Below are positions 47,804-58,486 of a stretch of 64,000 nt of DNA, piece by piece (the stretch's first letter is position 1; each line of letters opens with the position of its first letter). The stretch is from JALZKA01 sp963715405. GTDB taxonomy: Bacteria; Actinomycetota; Thermoleophilia; Solirubrobacterales; 70-9. Location of the stretch: contig OY970239.1 in assembly GCA_963715405.1 (NCBI GenBank), forward strand, positions 930,001 to 994,000. The letters run 5' to 3'. The position numbers and the translations under genes are program-made. The notes below the pieces were generated by a model. The model was not told the origin of the DNA. It was given only the letters and a program-made list of their open reading frames with translations, and did no database searches.

Positions 47804-49206
47804 GCCGTTTGCCACGCGTCGCCGTCGTCGGCTTTCCCAACGTCGGCAAATCGACGCTCGTCAACCGCCTCGCGGGTGGCCGCGAGGCAGTCGTCCATCC
47901 TGAGGCGGGGGTGACCCGCGATCGCAAGGAGCTCGAGTGCGAGTGGAACGGGCGCTCGTTCATCCTCATCGACACCGGTGGGCTCGACTTCGAGGCGGGC
48001 GACCAGATCTCTCGCGCGATTCAGGAGCAGGCGCGGGCGGCGATCGCAGACGCGGACGTGGTCTTGCTGGTGCTCGATGCCAAGGCGGGGCTTCGCCAGG
48101 GCGATGCGGAGGTCGCCGAGATCCTACGCCGCTCGGACGTGCCGGTGGTCGCTCTGGCGAACAAGGTGGACGGACCGGCCGATGAGCCTCAGGTAGCCGA
48201 GCTTTACGGACTTGGCCTGGGTGAGCCCGTCGGCGTCTCGGCCGCGCAAGGCCGCTCGACGGGGGACCTGCTCGACCGCGTCGTGGCCGCGCTGCCCGCG
48301 CCTGGCCCTGACGCTGGAGAGGAGCCCGAGCGTCCTCGGCTGGCCGTGATCGGCAGGCCCAACGTAGGGAAGTCGTCCCTGATCAACCGTTTCTTGGGCG
48401 TAAAGCGCGTCATCGTCTCCGACATCGCAGGAACCACCCGGGATGCGATCGACACCGAGCTCGAGGTTGGCGATCGCTCGGTACTGCTCGTCGACACGGC
48501 CGGGCTTCGCAAGCGCTCTCGCGTCTCGGGCTCGGTTGAGTTCTACGCGCAGATCCGCTCCGAGCGCGCCGCGCAGAGGGCGGATGTCGCAATCGTCGTC
48601 GTTGACGCCTCCGAAGGCTTGACCTCCGAGGACCTCCGCGTGGCCGACCTCGCGATGAAGTCGGGGTGCGCGACGATCTTCGCCCTCAACAAATGGGATC
48701 TGGTCGCGAACCTGACACCTGGGGAAGAGACCAGGGACGGGGCGCGAGAGGTCGACTTGGATGACATCAAGGGGAGGGTCGCGCGTCGCGTGCGCCAGCG
48801 CCCTCCGGTAATCACCGTCTCGGCGGAGAACGGCAGGAACGTCGAGAAGCTTCTCCAAGCGGCGATCGAGCTCGCCGACCGCCGCGCTCAGCGTATCCCA
48901 ACCCCCAAGCTCAACCGCTTCGTGGCCGAGGTCGTGGCGCGCCGCCAGCCGCCTGCCAAGCGGGGCAAGCGCCTGCGCCTCTACTACGCGGCGCAGGTGG
49001 GCACGTCGCCCCCGCGAATAGCGATCCAGGTGAACGACCGCCGCCTCATCACACAGGACTGGGCATATCACCTCGAAAACAGGATGCGCGAACACTACGC
49101 GCTCGAGGGCGTGCCCCTCATAATCGACTTCGTGCCCAAAGCATCCGAAGGTCGCTCGCGCTCGGCAAGGCGCCCGCCCGCGCTCGAGCGGGAGGGCGCG
49201 GAGTGA
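47800..49206 (+). CDS. der: ribosome-assembly GTPase Der (EngA)
   Basis: A 468-residue protein with two tandem GTPase domains and a C-terminal KH-like domain. G1 motifs are GFPNVGKSTLVNRLAGG near residue 7 and GRPNVGKSSLINRFLG near residue 184. The G3 and G4 motifs are DTGGLD, DTAGLRKR, NKVD and NKWD. It is needed for 50S maturation. The C-terminus is basic (SEGRSRSARRPPALERE). The cmk-der pair is conserved in many actinobacteria. Confidence 0.95.
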   Translation: MSRLPRVAVVGFPNVGKSTLVNRLAGGREAVVHPEAGVTRDRKELECEWNGRSFILIDTGGLDFEAGDQISRAIQEQARAAIADADVVLLVLDAKAGLRQGDAEVAEILRRSDVPVVALANKVDGPADEPQVAELYGLGLGEPVGVSAAQGRSTGDLLDRVVAALPAPGPDAGEEPERPRLAVIGRPNVGKSSLINRFLGVKRVIVSDIAGTTRDAIDTELEVGDRSVLLVDTAGLRKRSRVSGSVEFYAQIRSERAAQRADVAIVVVDASEGLTSEDLRVADLAMKSGCATIFALNKWDLVANLTPGEETRDGAREVDLDDIKGRVARRVRQRPPVITVSAENGRNVEKLLQAAIELADRRAQRIPTPKLNRFVAEVVARRQPPAKRGKRLRLYYAAQVGTSPPRIAIQVNDRRLITQDWAYHLENRMREHYALEGVPLIIDFVPKASEGRSRSARRPPALEREGAE

Positions 49207-51134
49207 TCGGGCGATTCTTCAGAGGCTTCGGCGAGCGACTGAAACGCCTAAAGCCCACGGGCGTGGGCGACCGCCTCCGCGGACTCCGGCTTCCATCGGG
49301 GATCGGCGCCCGGTTTCGCGGCGCGCGGTACTTCTTCGGGGACCTCCTCTATTTGCTCAGCCGGCCCATCCGGGGCCTGGGCGAGCGCCTGCGCCCGCTC
49401 TGGGCCTCGATCTCTTCGCAGAACCGGCGCCGGCTCGCGGTCGGCGTTGGGGCGATTGCCGTCATCGCGATCATCGCGCTCGCTGTCGTCCCGAACCTGC
49501 CCTGCGCTGCTCCGGGCGGCGATGAGTGCCCGCCGGAGGACGACGCCATCGCGCTCGCGCCGGCAGATTCGCTTGCCTACGTCCACGTCAACATCGAAGG
49601 CGGGACCGACCAATACGAGAGCGCAGTGACGGCCGCGAACCGGACGCCGCTGCTCACCGAGCAGGTCCTCGGGCGCATCCTTCCATTCTTCCTCGGCGGG
49701 CCCGGCGAGGCGCCCAGCTTCTCGGACGACATCCAGCCGTGGTTCGGCGGCGAGATCGGAATCGCCGTTGTGCCGGGAGACGCGGGCACGCAGCAGGTGC
49801 AGATGCTCGAGGTCTCCGAGACCGACGGCGCTCGCGACTACGAGGCTTTGATCGCCGCGGGGGACCCCAAGCCGGATGACTACCAGGGGGTTGAGCTCCG
49901 CGAGGACGAACGAGGCCTGGCCACGGCGATCGTCGAGAACTTTCTCGTCATCGGGTCCGCCGACGGCGTCAGGGCCGTGATCGACGTCGCGACCAATGCC
50001 GATGGTGCGAATGCGCTCGGAGACGACGCGACGGCCTCAGAGGCTTTCGACGCCCTACCACCTGAGCGGTTCGCCGAGGCTTATCTCTCCGCCGAGGGGA
50101 TCGACAGCTTCCTCGCGCTCTCGAAAGGCTCTCTGGCGTCGTTCGAGTCTCTCGTCGACTCGGGGGACTCCGAAGGAGCCGCCTTCGCTCTGAGCGCCGA
50201 CGAGTCGGGCTACCAGTTTGCCAGCCGCAGCCTGCTCGATCCCGCCCGAAATCCCGAGGCGGGCGGGTTCTTCGCCGCCTTCGAGCCGTTCGAACCCGAG
50301 CTGCCCGGCGAGCTGGCACCGGACACGCTCGCCTACGCCGGCTTCGGCAACGCGGATGAGACCATGAGCGACCTCCTTGCACAAGCGACGATCCGCGCGC
50401 CGGCCATCGCGACCGGCATCACGGATCTGGTCGACCGGCTGCGAAAGGACGCCGGGGTAGATCTCGCGTCCGAGCTCCTGCCTGCCCTGAACGGCGAGGG
50501 TGCCCTGGCGGTCGCTCCCCGCCCCGACCCGGCCGCCGCGAGCGCCGCCGCCCCCGAGGAAGATGAGGCGCCCGACGAGCTGCAAGCGCCCGGTGCGCCG
50601 GAGACCCTCCAGGGGCGCCAGTCGGTCAACCCATATGTGGAGTTCCTTGCAGCCGACGTGGAGGAGGAGGCTGCGCGCGACGCGCTGGCCCGCCTGCAAG
50701 GTGAGCTCGCGGAGTCGGTTGATCCCTCAATCGCCGAGCCGATCTTCCGTGAGGAGACGTTCGGAGACGTGACGGCACAGGTGCTGCAGCGCTCTCCCAC
50801 GGACGTCCTGGCGTATGCCATCTTCGAGGAGATGCTGGTGATCGCCGACGACACGGCGCCGATGGAGCGACTCGGCGGCGACCCTGACTCGGGTCTAGCG
50901 GGCGCGGAGGGGTACGGATCCGCGATCGAGGGACTCTCCGAGCAGCCGTCATTCATCGCCTACCTCGATCTGGCCGGCCTGGTGGCGACCGCCGAGCGCC
51001 TCGGCGCGGGGAGCGAGGGGGCGTTCGCAACATTCGCCGAGGATCTCCGCCGCCTGCAGACGCTCGCGCTTACGGTGGTCACTCAAGAGGACGTACTGGC
51101 AAGCGACGCACGCCTTCGCATCGCGGCTCCTTGA
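49203..51134 (+). CDS. DUF3352-like membrane-anchored extracytoplasmic protein
   Basis: A 643-residue protein. An amphipathic, basic N-terminus (residues 1-75) precedes one membrane helix (RLAVGVGAIAVIAIIALAVVPNLPCAA). The long outer part starts DDAIALAPADSLAYVHVNIEGG and has WFGGEIGIAVVPGD, VENFLVIGSADGVRAVIDVAT and LPGELAPDTLAYAGFGNADETMSDLL. These are hallmarks I associate with DUF3352. A Pro/Glu/Ala insert lies near residue 445. Function unknown. GTG overlaps the der stop. Confidence 0.65.
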   Translation: MIGRFFRGFGERLKRLKPTGVGDRLRGLRLPSGIGARFRGARYFFGDLLYLLSRPIRGLGERLRPLWASISSQNRRRLAVGVGAIAVIAIIALAVVPNLPCAAPGGDECPPEDDAIALAPADSLAYVHVNIEGGTDQYESAVTAANRTPLLTEQVLGRILPFFLGGPGEAPSFSDDIQPWFGGEIGIAVVPGDAGTQQVQMLEVSETDGARDYEALIAAGDPKPDDYQGVELREDERGLATAIVENFLVIGSADGVRAVIDVATNADGANALGDDATASEAFDALPPERFAEAYLSAEGIDSFLALSKGSLASFESLVDSGDSEGAAFALSADESGYQFASRSLLDPARNPEAGGFFAAFEPFEPELPGELAPDTLAYAGFGNADETMSDLLAQATIRAPAIATGITDLVDRLRKDAGVDLASELLPALNGEGALAVAPRPDPAAASAAAPEEDEAPDELQAPGAPETLQGRQSVNPYVEFLAADVEEEAARDALARLQGELAESVDPSIAEPIFREETFGDVTAQVLQRSPTDVLAYAIFEEMLVIADDTAPMERLGGDPDSGLAGAEGYGSAIEGLSEQPSFIAYLDLAGLVATAERLGAGSEGAFATFAEDLRRLQTLALTVVTQEDVLASDARLRIAAP

Positions 51135-51148
51135 GGGGGGTTGCCCGC

Positions 51149-51154
51149 TAACGT
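51149..51154 (+). promoter_or_regulatory. candidate -10 box TAACGT for metK
   Basis: TAACGT ends 9 bases before the metK ATG in a 29-base gap. No SAM riboswitch is present or could fit in the transcript. Confidence 0.4.
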
Positions 51155-51163
51155 GCCGTTTCG

Positions 51164-52405
<1,242 letters not shown>

Positions 52406-52449
52406 CCCCCCTACGCCAGGGGCTTACGAACTCATCGACAGTGCCGCGG

Positions 52450-52462
52450 GGGGTCTGACCCC
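52450..52462. repeat. GGGGTCTGACCCC palindrome, copy 2
   Basis: Identical to copy 1 and just past the end of the convergent PH-domain gene. The two copies bracket the 62-base gap between convergent genes and may terminate both. Confidence 0.65.
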
Positions 52463-52467
52463 TCGGC

Positions 52468-53013
52468 TCAGCGAGGCTCGCTCGGCTGGTGGCCGTGCTC
52501 TTCGTCGCCGAGGCCGCCGGCGCCTGACGAGCCGCCCTGGAGGGAGCGGGTCGCCTCGTCGACCTTCTCGACCACTTCCTGCGGCTCGGCGACTCCCGAG
52601 AAGATGAAGTTGTAGTCGTCGCCTGCGGCGGTGTCGAAATCGACGTCGCCGATCTGGAAGATGCGCTGGATCACGCCCTGGGTGACGTTCACGTTCTGCA
52701 CCCGCTCGAGCCTGGTCTCCTGGATCGTGCGCGAGACGATGCCCTTCTTGATGTGGAGGCGGCGGTTGGTGATCGTATAGCTCGTCGCGACGCGTTTGAT
52801 GAACCCGATGAGCACCGTCGCACCGACGCCTGCGATCGCGAGGAGGACGACCAAGCTGTCCTTGCGCTCGCCTGCGAGCTCGGTGATCACGGCGACGAGG
52901 AAGCAGACCAGGGCGGTCGCCAGGAGGCCCTTCAAATAGAAGTCGACGATCGAGCGCCACGAGGGATGCCCCTCGAAGAGCACTCTCTCTCCTGGTCCGA
53001 GCTTTGGTGCCAC
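52468..53013 (-). CDS. bacterial PH (bPH2/YdbT-like) domain membrane protein
   Basis: A 181-residue protein. It begins GERVLFEGHPSWRSIVDFYLKG, a typical PH-domain start. Two membrane helices follow (LLATALVCFLVAVITELAG and LVVLLAIAGVGATVLIGFI). The PH fold continues in YTITNRRLHIKKGIVSRTIQETRLERVQNVNVTQGVIQRIFQIGDVDFDTA. The C-terminal tail is acidic/His-containing. Likely membrane-associated; role unknown. GTG at 53013 with a TAATCT box 7 bases upstream. Confidence 0.8.
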   Translation of the reverse strand: MAPKLGPGERVLFEGHPSWRSIVDFYLKGLLATALVCFLVAVITELAGERKDSLVVLLAIAGVGATVLIGFIKRVATSYTITNRRLHIKKGIVSRTIQETRLERVQNVNVTQGVIQRIFQIGDVDFDTAAGDDYNFIFSGVAEPQEVVEKVDEATRSLQGGSSGAGGLGDEEHGHQPSEPR

Positions 53014-53020
53014 GGCCCGC

Positions 53021-53026
53021 AGATTA
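53021..53026 (-). promoter_or_regulatory. candidate -10 box TAATCT for the PH-domain gene
   Basis: Reads TAATCT on the minus strand, 7 bases before the GTG. It is divergent from the priA box 18 bases away. Confidence 0.45.
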
Positions 53027-53043
53027 CATCGCGGGGACGCGTC

Positions 53044-53049
53044 TAGCCT
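53044..53049 (+). promoter_or_regulatory. candidate -10 box TAGCCT for priA
   Basis: TAGCCT ends 6 bases before the priA GTG at 53056, placing +1 on the start codon. Confidence 0.45.
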
Positions 53050-53055
53050 GGATGG

Positions 53056-55206
53056 GTGATCGCCAAGGTCGAGCCGCTTACCACCGCACGCGCCCTGCGA
53101 GGACCGTTCGACTACCTGCTCTCGGATCCCTTCGCGGACGTGGGCATCGGCAGCCTCTTGCTCGTCCCCTTCGGCCGCCAGCGGCTGCGCGGCGTTGTGA
53201 TCGGCCTGGCGGAGACGTCAGAGGTCCCCATCGAGCGGCTGGTCGAGCCGTTTGCCGTCCTCGGGGAGAAGGTGCCCGCTCCCCTGATCGACCTTGGGCT
53301 TTGGGTTGCCCGCCAGTACGTCTCGACTCCCGCACGCGGCCTCGAACTGGTGCTGCCGCCCGGCGGCGGCAAGGGCGTTGGGGCCCGGACTGAGCTTCGT
53401 GCTGCCCTCACGGACCAGGGGCGCACCGCTCTTGGCGATGGAGCGCGGCTCGGGCCGAAGCAGCGCGCAGCGCTCGAGCGGCTTGCGCGTTCGAGCGGTC
53501 CGGTTTCGGCGGGCGCCGATCGCGATTCGCTCAAGCGCCTTGAAGCCCGTGGGCTCGTGGAGCTCACCATCGAGGAAGTCTCGAGACGCCCGGAAGTCGT
53601 CGCCGTCGGCGCTCGCGGCGAGCGGCCTTCGCTCACGCTTCCCCAGGCTGCGGCCCTCAAGCGCATCGGGGCCGGGCTCGACGGAGATGGCGGCGAGCTC
53701 CTCCTCCACGGCGTCACCGGCTCCGGCAAGACCGAGGTGTACCTGAGCGCTACGGAGGCGGCGCTCGAGCGGGGTCGCGGCGTGATCGTCCTCGTGCCGG
53801 AAATCGGGCTCACCCCGCAGACGGTCTCGCGCTTCGAGGGCCGGTTTGGCGACAACGTGGCGGTGCTCCACTCCGCCCTGAGCGCGGGAGAGCGGCGCGA
53901 TGAGTGGATGCGGATTCGCCGTGGCGCCGCGCGGGTGTGCGTGGGCCCTCGCTCGGCGGTGTTCGCGCCGGTCGAGGGACTGGGACTGATCGTGGTGGAC
54001 GAGGAGCACGACTCGTCGTATAAGCAGGAGTCCGACCCGCGGTACGACGCCCGCGACGTCGCCCGCCGCCGCGCCCACACCGAGCAGGCGTCGCTGATCT
54101 TCGGAACCGCGACCCCGCGCCCAGAGAGCTGGAACCGGCTGGACCGGGTCGAGCTACGTGAACGCGCCGACGGGTCGGCGATGCCCGGCATCGAGGTCGT
54201 CGACATGCGGGAGCGCGATGGCCGCGAGGGTCCCTTCCATTCGGAGACGCGCGAGGCGCTCGCGCGGCTGGCCGAGACCGGGGGCAAGGCGATCGTGATG
54301 GTCCCGCGACGAGGCTGGTCGCCCTTCCTCGACTGCCGGGAATGCGGGCATTCGTGGCGCTGTCCGAACTGCGACGTCTCGCTCGTTCTTCACCGTGCCG
54401 GCGACACCATGCGCTGCCATCACTGCGGACACTCAGAAAGCGTGCCCGAGAAGTGCCCCGAGTGCGGCTCCGTCTCAATCGCGCGCCACGGCGCGGGCTC
54501 GGAGCGCGTAGCGGAGATGGTCGCCGACCTCGTGAAGCCGCTGGGCGTCTTCCGCCTGGACTCGGACGCTGCGGCTCGCAAGGGAGCCCACGCGCGGATC
54601 CTCGCCGAGTTCGATCAAGCAAGCGCGGGGGTCCTCATCGGCACGCAGATGGTCGCCAAGGGCCACGACTTTCCGGACGTGGTGCTCTCGGTGGTGATCG
54701 ACGCCGACTCGAGCCTTCGCTTTCCCGACTTCCGCGCCGAGGAGCGTACCTTTGCCCTCGTCTCGCAGCTAGCGGGACGAAGCGGGCGCGGCGGCACGGG
54801 GCGGGTCCTCGTGCAGTCGCTCGCTCCCGGCGCCGAGGCGATCACGCGCGCCGCTGAGCACGATGCGGCCGGCTTTCTCGCCTCGGAGCTCGAGCGGCGG
54901 CGCGAGCTCTCCTACCCGCCGTTCGCGACTCTCGTCCGGGTCGAGACGACGGCGAAGGAGGCGCGAGCGGCCGAGGACGCCGCTCACCAGGTGGCGGCGC
55001 GCCTCCGGCCGCTCCTCCCGGGTGACGCGACGCTCCTGGGACCGGCGCCGAGGTTCCGTCTGCGCGACCGAGAGCGCCGGCAGCTCTTGATCAAGGCCTT
55101 AAAGAGAGCGGACGCGATCGACGCGGTCCGCGAGGCCGTGGACGGAGCCGTGGCGGCAAAGGCGCTCCGCGGCGTGCAGCTCTCGGTTGACGTCGATCCG
55201 CAGTAG
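53056..55206 (+). CDS. priA: primosomal replication-restart helicase PriA
   Basis: A 716-residue superfamily 2 helicase. The N-terminal DNA-binding part (VEPLTTARALRGPFDYLLSD) is followed by Walker A GVTGSGKTEVY near residue 223 and the DEEH box. Zinc-binding cysteine pairs lie in CRECGHSWRCPNCDVSLVLH and CHHCGHSESVPEKCPECGS, then GTQMVAKGHDFPDV. All eight cysteines and both ATPase motifs are intact. Many actinobacterial PriA homologues lack the helicase motifs, so an intact enzyme is notable. GTG start. Confidence 0.93.
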   Translation: MIAKVEPLTTARALRGPFDYLLSDPFADVGIGSLLLVPFGRQRLRGVVIGLAETSEVPIERLVEPFAVLGEKVPAPLIDLGLWVARQYVSTPARGLELVLPPGGGKGVGARTELRAALTDQGRTALGDGARLGPKQRAALERLARSSGPVSAGADRDSLKRLEARGLVELTIEEVSRRPEVVAVGARGERPSLTLPQAAALKRIGAGLDGDGGELLLHGVTGSGKTEVYLSATEAALERGRGVIVLVPEIGLTPQTVSRFEGRFGDNVAVLHSALSAGERRDEWMRIRRGAARVCVGPRSAVFAPVEGLGLIVVDEEHDSSYKQESDPRYDARDVARRRAHTEQASLIFGTATPRPESWNRLDRVELRERADGSAMPGIEVVDMRERDGREGPFHSETREALARLAETGGKAIVMVPRRGWSPFLDCRECGHSWRCPNCDVSLVLHRAGDTMRCHHCGHSESVPEKCPECGSVSIARHGAGSERVAEMVADLVKPLGVFRLDSDAAARKGAHARILAEFDQASAGVLIGTQMVAKGHDFPDVVLSVVIDADSSLRFPDFRAEERTFALVSQLAGRSGRGGTGRVLVQSLAPGAEAITRAAEHDAAGFLASELERRRELSYPPFATLVRVETTAKEARAAEDAAHQVAARLRPLLPGDATLLGPAPRFRLRDRERRQLLIKALKRADAIDAVREAVDGAVAAKALRGVQLSVDVDPQ

Positions 55207-55235
55207 GCGCGGCCTCGCGCAAAGGGCGCTTCTCT

Positions 55236-55241
55236 TACACT
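55236..55241 (+). promoter_or_regulatory. candidate -10 box TACACT for def
   Basis: TACACT ends 8 bases before the GTG at 55250 in the gap after priA. Confidence 0.4.
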
Positions 55242-55249
55242 CGCGGCGC

Positions 55250-55926
55250 GTGAGCGAGCACCTCGAAATCGAGCCGGACGAGCCTGTCGAGGGCCCCGTG
55301 GAGGACGGCGACACCGGGCCCGACGAGCCCACAGAAGAAGAGATTCGCCGGCGCGACGCTGCGCTGGCTGAAGTCGTCGTCTTCGGGGACCCTGTCCTGC
55401 GCTCGAAGGCGTCCGAGGTGCGTGATTTCGGGCCAGCACTCCGCGACGAGGCCGATCACATGATCTCGATCATGCGCGACGCGATGGGAGTGGGCCTCGC
55501 GGCCACTCAGCTTGGGGCCCTGCGACGCATGCTCGTCTTCCAGGCGGGACCCGACGCGACGCCCACGGCGCTCGTGAATCCCGCGATCGAGTGGCGCTCG
55601 GGGGATCTCGCCACAGCACCGGAGGGATGCCTTTCGCTGCCTCGGGTGATCGTCGACGTCGAGCGTCCCCTCTACGTTCGCGTGTCTCGGCACGGACATG
55701 GCCGGCGAGGCCGTCCTGATCGAGGCATCCGGCCTTGAGGCCCGTGTGCTCCAGCACGAGATCGATCATCTCGATGGCGTCCTCATTCTCGATCGGACGG
55801 AGCGCGAGCAGCGTAAAGGCGCGATGCGGGCGCTTCGCGAAGGCACGAGCTTTACGCCGTTCGATCCGGATGAGGATGAGGCCGCCGAGGGGGCCGAGCC
55901 CAGAGCCCGCGCGAGACGCGGGCTAG
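55250..55926 (+). CDS. def: peptide deformylase, frameshifted
   Basis: Removes the formyl group from nascent N-terminal methionine. Part one (from GTG 55250) has an acidic 40-residue extension (EPDEPVEGPVEDGDTGPDEP), motif 1 GVGLAATQLG and motif 2 EGCLSLP. After VRVS (about 55685-55690) the match moves to another frame, which supplies MAGEAVLIEASGLEARV and motif 3 QHEIDHLDG. All metal and catalytic residues are kept. That frame has no stop until 56222. The TAG at 55924-55926, 6 bases before fmt, is the natural-looking end and implies a second shift. Likely sequencing errors rather than decay. Confidence 0.7.
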
Positions 55927-55932
55927 CCCGCT

Positions 55933-56841
55933 TTGCGTCTCGCCTTCCTGGGCACGTCCGACTTCGCAGCCACCGTTCTGCGGCGGCTCTCCGAAAGCCG
56001 CTTTCGGCCTGCGCTCGTGGTCACTCCGCCCGACCGAAAGCAGGGCCGTGGAAGAAAACTTTCGCCACCGCCGGCAGCGCTCGCCGCCTCCGAGCTCGGG
56101 CTCGCCCTGCACCAGACGCCAAGCGTGAACGAGCCGGGATCGCTACGCTGCCATCGAAGAAGCAGGCGCCGAAGCGGGAATGGTGTGCGCGTTCGGGCAG
56201 CTCATCAAGCCGCCTCTCCTGAGCGAGGTCGAGATGCTGAACGTGCATCCGTCGCTCCTGCCGCGCTGGCGCGGAGCGGCGCCGATCGAGCGGGCGATCA
56301 TGGCCGGAGACTCAGAAACGGGCGTAGCGATCATGCGGCTTGCGGAAGGTCTGGACTCGGGCCCGGTCGCCATGTGCGAGCGGGTTGCGATTGGAGCTCA
56401 AGAGGACTTCGGATCGCTCTCGGAGCGCCTCGCCGACCTCGGCGGCGAGCTGGCGGTCCGCGCGCTCGAGCTGCGAGAGGCGGGCGAGCTCAACTTCGCC
56501 GAGCAGGCCGAAGACGGGGTCACTTACGCGGAGAAGATCGAGGCCGAGGATCGGCGCCTCGACCCCGCGCGCCCCGCTGTGGACCTGGAGCGCGCCGTGC
56601 GTGCTCTGACGCCTCACGTGGGAGCGTTTATAGAGCTCGCTGCGGGCGACCGCCTTGGCGTGACGCGGGCCGCGGCTGAGCCCGGCGACAGCGGCGCAGG
56701 CTCGCTTTTCGCGGATGGCGACGCTCTGGTCCTGGGCACCGCGTCCGGTCGGCTTCGGATCTGCGCGGTGAAGCCCGCGGGGAAGCGCGAGATGTCTGCG
56801 GAGGATTACCTGCGCGGCAATCCGTCGCTCGAGTCGCTTGA
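55933..56841 (+). CDS. fmt: methionyl-tRNA formyltransferase, frameshifted
   Basis: Formylates initiator Met-tRNA. The frame from TTG 55933 encodes RLAFLGTSDFAATVLRRLSE and DRKQGRGRKLSPPPAAL up to SVNEPGSL. The match then moves one frame near 56143 to AAIEEAGAEAGMVCAFGQLI, MLNVHPSLLPRWRGAAPIERAI, GDSETGVAIMRLAEGLDSGP and the C-terminal domain. The active-site N-H-D set (NVHPS, GLDSGP) is present. The second frame is formally open to 57049. A TGA at 56839-56841, overlapping the rsmB TTG as TTGA, is the expected end for this genome. Confidence 0.7.
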
Positions 56842-58260
56842 CCGGCCCTGCCACGCCGGCGCGGCGGGCAGCGTTCGAAGTGGTCCGGCGGGTGTTCGAG
56901 CACGACGCGTGGGCGGACCGCGCCTTTCCGGCCGCCGCCGAGCGCCACGGCCTCGAGGGGCGAGATCGCGCCCAGGCCCAGCGGATCGCATTCGGCGCGG
57001 TGCAGCGCCGCGGAACGACCGATCACTTCGCCGCGCACCTGACCGGTAAGGGGATCGAGAGGCTCGACCCGCCCGTGATCGCCGCGCTTCGCCTGGGCCT
57101 GTTCGAGCTCTGCTTCTCAGAGGGGGCCGATCACGCAGCCGTGGACGCGGCGGTTGAGCTCGCGAAAGGCGGATGCGTCGTGGCGGCGCGAGGCGGGCGG
57201 CGGGAGCCGGCGGGCTCGTCAACGCAGTGCTGCGCAGGGCCGCTGCCGGGCGATCGGAGCTCTTGGCGTTGCTCTCCGACGAGGCGCCGGCCGAGGCGGC
57301 GATCGCGCACTCGGTGCCCGAATGGCTCGCGGCGATGTGGTGGGATGAGCTTGGTGCCGGCGAGGCGCGGTCGCTGCTGCGCGCTTTCAACGAGCCGGCG
57401 GAAACCGCGATGCGGGTGAACACGCTGCGGGCCGACCCTTCCGAGCTTCGAGCGGAGCTCGAGGCGGCGGGCGAACCCCTCGGGGCGCCAGGCACGGTGC
57501 CGGGCATCGGGGATCGCGCGGCAGACGTCGGCACGAAGCCGTGCTTGATTTGCCCGAATCGCTGGTCTGGGCAGGGCCCCTCGGAAAGGCTGCCTTGGCG
57601 GCGCTCGGTGACGGCCGGCTGTTCGCTCAGAGCCGTGGTGCTCAGGCGGTGGTGGAGATTCTCGGCCCCCGACGCCGGCGAGCGGGTGCTCGATCTGTGC
57701 GCGGGACCCGGCGTCAAGACGACGGCGATCGCGGCGCGCCTGCAGGGCAGGGGCCACGTGGATGCAATCGAGAGCGATTCGGGTCGCGCGAGTCAGATCG
57801 AAGAGCTTGCGGCACGAGCCGGCGCTGCCAATGTCCGGGTGGTGACGGCCGACGCGGCCGAGTGGCGCCCTTGGCCTCGAGCCTTGGCGCCACAGGTGGC
57901 GGGGACGAAATCGGGGTTACGATCGCGTGCTCGTGGACCCGCCCTGCTCCGACCTGGGAACGCTCGCTTCGCGGCCGGACGCACGGTGGCGAAAGGACCA
58001 GGCGACGATCGAGCGCACTCGTGCCATTGCAGCGCCGGATCTTGGCCGTCGGGATCGCCGCGCTGCGTCCAGGAGGCACGCTCGTCTACTCGACCTGCAC
58101 GATCTCGCAGCGCGAGAACGAGGAGGTCGTGGACCCCGCGCTCGCGGCCCGCCCAGAGCTCACGGAGCTCGGCCGATTTCATACGCGCCCCGACACGGAC
58201 GGTACCGACGGCTTCTTCGTCTCCAAGTTGCGAAAGAGCAAGGAGCGGAGAGGTGGCTGA
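56838..58260 (+). CDS. rsmB: 16S rRNA m5C967 methyltransferase RsmB (Sun), multiply frameshifted
   Basis: NusB-like N-domain plus SAM methyltransferase, reconstructed across six frame segments. They are: ARRAAFEVVRRVFEHDAWAD to VELAKGG; ARRAAGAGGLVNAVLRRAAA to LEAAGEPLGAPG; VLDLPESLVWAGPLGKAAL to AQAVVEIL; DAGERVLDLCAGPGVKTTAI to AAEWRPW; DRVLVDPPCSDLGTLASRPD to QATIER; and LVPLQRRILAVGIAALRPGG to the TGA at 58258-58260. Junctions lie near 57166-57200, 57500-57540, 57663-57670 (in a C run), 57880-57926 and 58012-58020. Catalytic PPCSDLG and YSTCTI cysteines remain. Five shifts in one gene suggest poor local sequence; true decay is possible. Confidence 0.7.
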
Positions 58261-58486
58261 GGACGCGCCGCAGCTTCCCCCGCGGCCGGCGTGCCCCGGG
58301 TGTGGCGAGCCATGGCTTCGCCCGACCAACCTGCCGGGGCGGTTTCGCTGCGTGTTCTGCCTTCAGCGCTACGAGATCACGTCGGCGTGTGAGAACTGCG
58401 GCGAGCACCAGACGATCGTGCGTCTCAGCCGTTCCGAGGACATGGTCTGCCAGCATTGCCGCCACTCCATGCTTCGGCCCGTATGA
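58253..58486 (+). CDS. small double zinc-ribbon protein
   Basis: A 77-residue protein with four CXXC knuckles (CPGC, CVFC, CENC, CQHC), enough for two zinc ribbons. It has a Pro-rich start (EDAPQLPPRPACPGCGEPW). GTG at 58253 has AAGGAGCGGAGAG upstream, a clear Shine-Dalgarno, and overlaps the rsmB stop. Its own stop overlaps the rpe ATG. Such small zinc ribbons often bind RNA or act in multi-protein complexes, but nothing more specific can be said. Confidence 0.65.
   Translation: MAEDAPQLPPRPACPGCGEPWLRPTNLPGRFRCVFCLQRYEITSACENCGEHQTIVRLSRSEDMVCQHCRHSMLRPV

Noticed and set aside
51135..51163. SAM riboswitch before metK
   Set aside because: The gap is only 29 bases and holds a -10-like box.
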